Below, one piece after another: positions 6,557 through 10,840 of a DNA stretch of 10,840 nt. Position 1 is the stretch's first letter; every line of letters starts with the position of its first letter. The stretch comes from Acidobacteriota bacterium (lineage in GTDB: Bacteria; Acidobacteriota; Terriglobia; Terriglobales; Acidobacteriaceae). The notes beneath the pieces were generated by a model. The model ran no database searches. It was not told the origin of the DNA and saw only the letters and a program-made list of their open reading frames with translations. The stretch is from NCBI GenBank assembly GCA_003224785.1, contig QHZV01000076.1, positions 1 to 10,840 of the forward strand. Direction: 5' to 3'. The translations under genes were made by a program, and so were the position numbers.

Positions 6557-7285
6557 ATGAACATTTCACGAGTGTCCCTGGTCGTCCTCTACCTGAGTTT
6601 GTCCGCTCATCTTGTTGCACAGCAGCCAAGCCGAGGCGAGCAAGCCCTAGCCAGCAAAGATTGGTTTACTGCCGAAAATTTCTTTCGCGACTCCGTTCAC
6701 GGCGACCCGAAGAATGGCGAGGCCTGGTTCCATTTAGGCGAGGCGCTTTATGGTCAACAGAAGTTCGCCGAGGCCGCAGATGCATTCAAGCAAGCCAATG
6801 ACACTAACTACCAGCCCATGCGGTCCCAATACAGAGAAGCGAAATCTTTTGCCCGCGCTGGGCAAAATGAGCGCGCTTTAGAAGTCCTCGATCAGCTCAA
6901 CAAAATCGGCTTTCCTAACGTGAATAGCCTTACGTCAGATGCCGATTTCAGGCCGCTTCAATCAGACCGTCGCTGGCAGGACGTTGTGGCTGCGACCACC
7001 GCGAATGCAACTCCATGTGAGCACACTCCAGAAAATCGCCAATTCGATTTCTGGATTGGCGAGTGGGATGTGGAAACTGCGACCGGACAGCCAGCCGGAA
7101 CCTCCAAGATCGAACGCGTTCTGAACGGATGCGCGCTGCTCGAAAACTGGAGCGGCGGCGGAGACGGCAAGAGCCTGAACATCTATAACGTGAACCGAAA
7201 GCAATGGCAGCAATTCTGGGTGGACAAATGCGGTTCGAAGGGCCAGCCAGCGACCACGACGGAAAGCGCACCATGCGTCGCATGA
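6557..7285 (+). CDS. Secreted TPR protein, C-terminal domain cut by frameshift
   Basis: A signal peptide (residues 1-21, hydrophobic run and cleavage near LVA/QQ) is followed by tetratricopeptide-like helices at about 25-115, a protein-interaction fold; AWFHLGEALYGQQKFAEAADAF is the clearest unit. The segment SDADFRPLQSDRRWQDVV is a typical end of such arrays. From residue 163 begins a lipocalin-like beta domain (FDFWIGEWDVE, then ENWSGGGDGKSLNIY and QWQQFWVD), similar to DUF1579-type domains. After D223 the similarity ends and translation runs through about 19 unrelated residues to a stop at 7283-7285. The rest of the domain continues in the -1 frame (7204-7395), so this gene appears broken by a small deletion, or the sequence has an error. 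No Shine-Dalgarno is visible. Function is unknown; probably periplasmic. Confidence 0.75.
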   Translation: MNISRVSLVVLYLSLSAHLVAQQPSRGEQALASKDWFTAENFFRDSVHGDPKNGEAWFHLGEALYGQQKFAEAADAFKQANDTNYQPMRSQYREAKSFARAGQNERALEVLDQLNKIGFPNVNSLTSDADFRPLQSDRRWQDVVAATTANATPCEHTPENRQFDFWIGEWDVETATGQPAGTSKIERVLNGCALLENWSGGGDGKSLNIYNVNRKQWQQFWVDKCGSKGQPATTTESAPCVA

Positions 7286-7395
7286 CTTTCACTCGCCTTG
7301 ATGGGGGCCGAGTCAGGCAAAGAGGCGAGGTCTCACCCGACGGCAAGGCTTGGTCAGTTGAATATGAGTTGATCTACATTCCGAAGCCGGCCTAA
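7204..7395 (+). pseudogene. Out-of-frame C-terminal remnant of the TPR/lipocalin-like gene
   Basis: In the -1 frame relative to the preceding gene, about 7222-7395 encodes MRFEGPASDHDGKRTM and then RMTFTRLDGGRVRQRGEVS and WSVEYELIYIPK. This is the usual end of the FDFWIGEWDVE domain, which in relatives finishes with Trp/Tyr-rich beta strands. It has no ribosome site of its own and begins inside the upstream gene. About 15 residues that relatives carry between WVD and this point seem to be missing. Most likely a remnant of one original gene spanning 6557-7395. Confidence 0.6.
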
Positions 7396-7522
7396 CCACA
7401 TTTCGTGAATCAAACTTTGCAAGAACAGCGGTTGATCTCTCCCTGTAAGTGCTTCTAATTCTGCATTTACAGAGCTATCTGGAAATGATTAGCGATTTAC
7501 CGATAGTGCATTTCCTGCACCC

Positions 7523-7541
7523 GCATTCTGAAGCAGAATGC
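7523..7541 (+). promoter_or_regulatory. Small hairpin before the phosphatidyltransferase ribosome site
   Basis: GCATTCTG (7523-7530) and CAGAATGC (7534-7541) form a perfect 8-bp stem with a 3-nt loop. It ends 4 nt before the Shine-Dalgarno AGGAGA (7546-7551). With no T-run it is not an obvious terminator. It might affect translation or mark an operator. Confidence 0.4.
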
Positions 7542-7558
7542 TTCCAGGAGAATGCAAA

Positions 7559-8242
7559 ATGGCGAGTCAACCTTTGCGTGCAACGGATGCCTTTCGGCAA
7601 GCCACTCGACTACAAGAGAGCTTTCTAGCGACAGCGGAGAAGCGGGCGCTCATTTACCTGGCGCGGCATACGCCCGCGTGGATCAACTCCGACCACCTCA
7701 CGACGCTTGGCTTTGCGGCGCAGCTGATAACGGGGCTCACGTATGTGCTGGCCGCAACAAATCGGCTCTGGCTTATTGCAGGGATAGGCTGCCTCGCTCT
7801 CAACTGGCTCGGTGACAGTATGGATGGAACCCTCGCCCGCGTACGCAACCAGCAAAGGCCGCGATACGGGTTTTATGTGGACCACATTCTGGACAGCATC
7901 GGCTCAGTTGCGTTGATGGGCGGATTGGAGCTTTCAGGATTTATGAGTCCAATGGTGGCGAGCAGTCTGCTTGTTCTGTTCCTTCTACTTTCGATTCAGT
8001 CTTATCTGGCGACATATACGTTGGGCGAGTTCCGAATGTCGTTCTGGAGCTTTGGTCCCACCGAGTTGCGCGTTCTGTTGGCGATTGGCAACCTGGCTGT
8101 TCTGCGCTGGCCGACGGTGCTGCACGGGTACAGAATGTTTGATATTGGCGGCGCGATTGGAATCCTCGGCATGGCGGCGATGCTTGTCTTCTTCACTGGA
8201 AGAAACGTCGCACGGCTTTATCGCGAGGAGCCACTCCGATGA
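7559..8242 (+). CDS. CDP-alcohol phosphatidyltransferase family protein
   Basis: Integral membrane enzyme family that transfers a phosphatidyl group from CDP-diacylglycerol (or a related CDP-alcohol) to an alcohol, making phospholipid head groups. The signature D-x2-DG-x2-AR-x9-G-x3-D-x3-D is complete: D86, D89, G90, A93, R94, G104, D108 and D112. These residues bind two metal ions and the CDP group. Hydrophobic helices flank it (about 47-83, 113-150 and 170-212), giving roughly six membrane segments in 227 residues, the family's usual size. ATG at 7559 is chosen over the in-frame ATG at 7538 because AGGAGA lies 7 nt upstream of it, while 7538 lies inside a hairpin with no ribosome site. The stop overlaps the GtrA-like gene (ATGA), so the two are translationally coupled. 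The acceptor alcohol cannot be told. Confidence 0.9.
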   Translation: MASQPLRATDAFRQATRLQESFLATAEKRALIYLARHTPAWINSDHLTTLGFAAQLITGLTYVLAATNRLWLIAGIGCLALNWLGDSMDGTLARVRNQQRPRYGFYVDHILDSIGSVALMGGLELSGFMSPMVASSLLVLFLLLSIQSYLATYTLGEFRMSFWSFGPTELRVLLAIGNLAVLRWPTVLHGYRMFDIGGAIGILGMAAMLVFFTGRNVARLYREEPLR

Positions 8243-8682
8243 CAGGATGTACGAGATGGCTCAAGTTCAATGGGGTTGGTGCACTCGGAATAGTGGCGCA
8301 GCTAGGAGTGCTGGCGCTGCTGACCGGAGTGTTCCATGTGCAATATCTGATCGCGACGGCAATCGCGGTCGAAAGCGCGGTCCTGCACAATTTCGTTTGG
8401 CATGAGCGGTTCACTTGGGCCGATCGCAGGGGCAGCAAACGTTTGTGCCGGTTGCTGAAATTGAATGCGACTACGGGCGCTTTCTCCATCGCGGGAAATG
8501 TCATTTTCTCAAAACTTCTGTGGGGAGCAGGCTTTGGGCACCTCTCAGCGAGTGTCTGTGCCATCGGCTTGTGCTCGGTTATCAACTTCCTGCTTAATGA
8601 TCGTCTTGTGTTCGTGAAGAATGTAGAGACCTTATGTGTGGCACGGCAGCGGGAAAAGATTGCAAACAGCGTCCCTACGTAA
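8239..8682 (+). CDS. GtrA-like family membrane protein
   Basis: Small four-helix membrane protein of the GtrA/DPMS family (PF04138). Members are thought to help move polyprenyl-phosphate-linked sugars across the membrane or to assist a partner glycosyltransferase. The 147 residues show helices at about 10-30, 34-52, 76-97 and 102-120. The family hallmark is NFVWHERFTWADR (51-63), the loop after helix 2 with the N-F-x-W-x-x-x-F-x-W pattern, and it recurs as NFLLNDRLVF near the C-terminus (116-125). ATG at 8239 overlaps the stop of the upstream gene by four bases. The usual partner, a DPM1-like glycosyltransferase, is absent from this window; the coupled partner is instead a phosphatidyltransferase. 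Convergent with the next gene, 8 bp apart. Confidence 0.87.
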   Translation: MTGCTRWLKFNGVGALGIVAQLGVLALLTGVFHVQYLIATAIAVESAVLHNFVWHERFTWADRRGSKRLCRLLKLNATTGAFSIAGNVIFSKLLWGAGFGHLSASVCAIGLCSVINFLLNDRLVFVKNVETLCVARQREKIANSVPT

Positions 8683-8690
8683 AAAGCTGA

Positions 8691-9479
8691 CTAATCCATG
8701 TGATTATGCTGGCGCTCCACTGACCAAATGTCCTCCGCCTTCTGCTCGAAGGGATAGACGTGCACCATCCAACCAAAAACCTGCGGATAGAATTTGCCGC
8801 CCGCGGCGTCGCAATCTTCTTTCGTTGCAATTGAGCCTCGCAGACCGAATTTCGTGCTTTGCGGCAGCACGTCCTCTTTCTTATCGCGCGGCGGCAGACA
8901 AAGATTCACGTGCGCATGCCACTCCGCAATGCTGAGCGGTACACGCTCATTAAGCTGATCTTCCGTGGCATCTTTTTTAGCTGTGTACATGACGCCGATC
9001 AGCTTGTAGTCGTCTCCGCGTTTTTCGTAAAGCAGGGAGGTGGGGCGCGATGGATCAAAATTATTTCGCGCTTCGAAGGCATATTGGTAATTTGTAAAGT
9101 GATATTGCTTTTGCGGAACATTCGGCAGGAAGATCCTGAATCCGTCGGCCAGCGCGATTTTGTAATTCTTATATTTTTCGGCGGCGGCACGCGCTGCGGT
9201 GACAATTTCGTCAGCCTTTGCCTGGTCGCCGGGTTGCGGCGTTCGCAACGCTGTCATCTTCATGTGCGGGCCCATGTCCATGTGGTGAGATTCCATGGAA
9301 TGCATGGCCATGGCGGTGCCGTCTCCCTCCATGCCGGGCATATCGTGCATGTCCTTGCTTCGGCTTTGAGTTTGGCCGGATGCGTGGGATATATCGATGC
9401 CGGGCATGCTTCCGGACTGGCCCTGTGCAAACGAAGATGAAGCGAGGAATATCGACGTCGCGAGGAACAATAAGCGCAT
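8691..9479 (-). CDS. Secreted Met/His-rich protein of unknown function
   Basis: I do not recognise a named family. The 262-residue protein starts with a signal peptide (cleavage near SFA/QG, residue 18). Residues 43-75 are exceptionally rich in methionine and histidine (about 10 Met and 5 His in 33), with MHxM- and HHMDM-type motifs like those of periplasmic copper- or silver-binding proteins. A folded domain follows (about 85-250) with FHFTNY-type aromatic strands, W187-H188-x-H190-x-N-x-C194, a second cysteine C223 and H240. The C-terminus ends in HNHMD. Binding of a soft metal in the periplasm or outside the cell is inferred from composition only. ATG at 9479 has AAGGGAGA 6-7 nt upstream, a strong ribosome site. 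The gene has its own promoter region with a perfect palindrome. Confidence 0.8.
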   Translation of the reverse strand: MRLLFLATSIFLASSSFAQGQSGSMPGIDISHASGQTQSRSKDMHDMPGMEGDGTAMAMHSMESHHMDMGPHMKMTALRTPQPGDQAKADEIVTAARAAAEKYKNYKIALADGFRIFLPNVPQKQYHFTNYQYAFEARNNFDPSRPTSLLYEKRGDDYKLIGVMYTAKKDATEDQLNERVPLSIAEWHAHVNLCLPPRDKKEDVLPQSTKFGLRGSIATKEDCDAAGGKFYPQVFGWMVHVYPFEQKAEDIWSVERQHNHMD

Positions 9480-9523
9480 GACAATCTCCCTTGTTCAGAA
9501 ACTAACACTCAGATCCGTGGAAT

Positions 9524-9546
9524 GTTCTTTAAGATTTGTAAAGAAC
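9524..9546. promoter_or_regulatory. Perfect palindrome, candidate operator
   Basis: GTTCTTTA (9524-9531) and TAAAGAAC (9539-9546) are perfect inverted copies with a 7-bp spacer, 45-67 bp upstream of the Met/His-rich gene. It overlaps the spacer and -10 of the candidate minus-strand promoter, the usual place for a repressor site. It has no T-run on either side that would make it a terminator for the upstream hemY. Confidence 0.55.
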
Positions 9547-9556
9547 AGGCAGTCAA
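9528..9556 (-). promoter_or_regulatory. Candidate promoter of the Met/His-rich gene
   Basis: On the minus strand TTGACT (9556-9551) and CTTAAA (9533-9528) are 17 bp apart. The -35 matches the consensus at five of six positions; the -10 is weak. Transcription would begin near 9521, giving a leader of about 42 nt that contains the Shine-Dalgarno. Confidence 0.4.
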
Positions 9557-9600
9557 AGTCCGTCGCGTTGCGTGCATCTTAATTCGTGGCGCCCGCCCGC

Positions 9601-10840
9601 TCAGATTTCCAGCTCTGCAGAGATTTTTGCTGCGGCCTCTGATCCCGAGCGCACGCAATCGGGGACGCCGATTCCGCCCAAATAGTTTCCGGCCAGGGCC
9701 AGGCTAGGATTTTCGGCCAGCAGGTTTTGTATTCGTGCGATCTTTGCTCGGTGCCCAACCTCGTACTGGGCCATTGCCTGCTCCCACTTGTACACGTAGG
9801 CGAAATCTGGGGCGGCGCGAATTCCGAGAACTTCGGCAAGGTCTTGTCGGACAATCTCTGCAATTTCACCTTCGGGCAGATCTAAAACCTGCGGATCGCG
9901 CGTGCCTCCCAAGAAGCAGCGAATCAGTGCGCGATTCTGGGGCACCCTTTGCGGGAATTTGTTGTGCACGAATGTTGCCGCCCTAATTCGAACCTTTTCG
10001 CTGCACGGAACCAGAAATCCGAAACCCGGCGGCAGCGCCCGCCGAACCTTCTCGTCATAGCCTAATCCTACCGTGACCGATGAGCTGTATCGTATGGACG
10101 ACAGCTCGGCCGCGAGTTGGGGAGTGCCCTCAGTCACCAACTCACTTGCTCGACCAGCAGGCGTCGCAAGGATCGCAGCATCGAATTCCTGCGTGCGTCC
10201 GCTCGAAACAACCAGCCACTTGCCGGAATCAGGCTTCAATAATTGGACCGGCGAGTTGGCGCGCAATGCTGGTTGCGGAACTCGAGCAATCAGGGCGTCA
10301 GTCAACTGTGTCATGCCGCCACGCAGTGAAGTGAACAACGGACGCGCGGAAGCACCCTGGTGCTTTCTTTGCGCCAACATGGCCTTGCCCAGACTGCCAT
10401 AATTGGCTTCCATTTCCGCGAACCGCGGCAACACAGATTGCAAACTGAGGCCTTCCGCGCTGCCGCCATACACCCCGGCAAGCAAGGGATCGGCGACGCG
10501 GTCCACCATCTCACGGCCATAGTGCCGTTCCAGAAATTCCGAAACGGAGATGTCGTCGCTCGAAGCATGAGGCCGGTAAAACCATTCGCGAATCATTCGC
10601 AGCTTGGTAATCCACGAAAACAGTGGGGAAGAGAACGCCGCCAAGAAGTTGGTTGGGACCATGAACATCAGGCCGTCAGGAATCGGCACCAATTGGCCGT
10701 TGATGAGGATGTAGGTTTTTCGCTCGGCATCGTTCGAGCCGATCAGTTGGTCGCCGAGGCCGAGTTCGCGGCAAAGGTCGGCTGCCCGCGCCTTTTCACT
10801 GAGAAATGAATCGGGCCCCGCTTCGACTATGCAGTCATCA
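9601..10840 (-). CDS. hemY: Protoporphyrinogen/coproporphyrinogen oxidase, HemY type (N-terminus beyond window)
   Basis: FAD-dependent enzyme of late heme synthesis that oxidises protoporphyrinogen IX (or coproporphyrinogen III in the CgoX branch) with oxygen as acceptor. The reading frame is open to the right edge, so 412 residues are visible and about 50 N-terminal residues with the GxGxxG FAD-binding loop are missing. Family markers: EAGPDSFLSEKARAADLCRELGLG near the visible start, NGQLVPIPDGLMFMVPT, DPLLAGVYGG, SLRGGMTQLTDAL, and the C-terminal FAD motif LALAGNYLGGIGVPDCVRSG. The stop is TGA at 9601-9603. The start at TTG 10692 that a simple reading would give is internal. Also named hemG or cgoX in some systems; which porphyrinogen is used cannot be told here. 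A 121-bp gap separates it from the next minus-strand gene, so it is probably transcribed separately. Confidence 0.93.
   Translation of the reverse strand, partial: DDCIVEAGPDSFLSEKARAADLCRELGLGDQLIGSNDAERKTYILINGQLVPIPDGLMFMVPTNFLAAFSSPLFSWITKLRMIREWFYRPHASSDDISVSEFLERHYGREMVDRVADPLLAGVYGGSAEGLSLQSVLPRFAEMEANYGSLGKAMLAQRKHQGASARPLFTSLRGGMTQLTDALIARVPQPALRANSPVQLLKPDSGKWLVVSSGRTQEFDAAILATPAGRASELVTEGTPQLAAELSSIRYSSSVTVGLGYDEKVRRALPPGFGFLVPCSEKVRIRAATFVHNKFPQRVPQNRALIRCFLGGTRDPQVLDLPEGEIAEIVRQDLAEVLGIRAAPDFAYVYKWEQAMAQYEVGHRAKIARIQNLLAENPSLALAGNYLGGIGVPDCVRSGSEAAAKISAELEI

Noticed and set aside
7538..7558. Upstream in-frame ATG for the phosphatidyltransferase
   Set aside because: It sits in a hairpin without a ribosome site, whereas ATG 7559 follows AGGAGA by 7 nt.
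8859..9440. A 193-codon plus-strand open frame opposite the Met/His-rich gene
   Set aside because: The minus-strand frame has a signal peptide, strong ribosome site and domain-like sequence; the plus frame rich in His/Val is its shadow.
9524..9546. Palindrome as an intrinsic terminator for hemY
   Set aside because: The stem is AT-rich and no T-run follows it on the minus strand; its place over a promoter suits an operator better.
1..10840. A new defence, mobile or secondary-metabolite system
   Set aside because: All genes belong to housekeeping or envelope families or are single unknowns; no toxin, nuclease, integrase or effector pairing is visible.

Overview
The window looks like an ordinary housekeeping stretch of an Acidobacteriota chromosome (Koribacter or Terriglobia type). 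This is inferred from moderate-to-high GC, the protein styles (secreted TPR and Met/His-rich proteins, acidobacterial-type MurJ, HemY-type oxidase) and short 7-bp tandem tracts between genes. No rRNA, tRNA, CRISPR array, transposase or phage gene was seen. Nine genes are supported, two of them cut by the window edges, plus one out-of-frame gene fragment.

Layout. 1-1687 (minus): 5' three quarters of rnr (RNase R), running off the left edge. 1688-2028: divergent intergenic region with a TAGCT-type heptamer tract and a degenerate inverted repeat. 2029-2562 (plus): bactofilin, closed by a strong intrinsic terminator that overlaps the stop codon of the convergent gene. 2612-3295 (minus): methyltransferase-fold protein with a signal peptide, downstream of murJ (3366-4967, minus), probably co-transcribed. 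4968-5112: divergent promoter region with a second heptamer tract. 5113-6492 (plus): class III aminotransferase. 6557-7395 (plus): secreted TPR protein whose C-terminal domain is broken by a frameshift. 7559-8242 and 8239-8682 (plus): CDP-alcohol phosphatidyltransferase and GtrA-like membrane protein, overlapping by ATGA. 8691-9479 (minus): secreted Met/His-rich protein with a perfect palindrome in its promoter. 9601-10840 (minus): HemY-type porphyrinogen oxidase, N-terminus beyond the right edge.

Functional picture. Several genes concern the cell envelope: MurJ (lipid II flipping), bactofilin (cytoskeletal scaffold), and the phospholipid synthase/GtrA pair. The others are RNA turnover, amino-group transfer and heme synthesis. 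Nothing ties them into one pathway.

The main points of interest are small-scale. Heptamer tandem tracts occur inside an in-frame insertion of rnr and just upstream of rnr and murJ. Three genes (murJ, the aminotransferase, the TPR gene) have a -10-like box 7-9 nt before the start codon and no Shine-Dalgarno sequence, suggesting leaderless mRNAs. MurJ lacks two charged residues of the E. coli protein. I found no convincing new multi-gene system.
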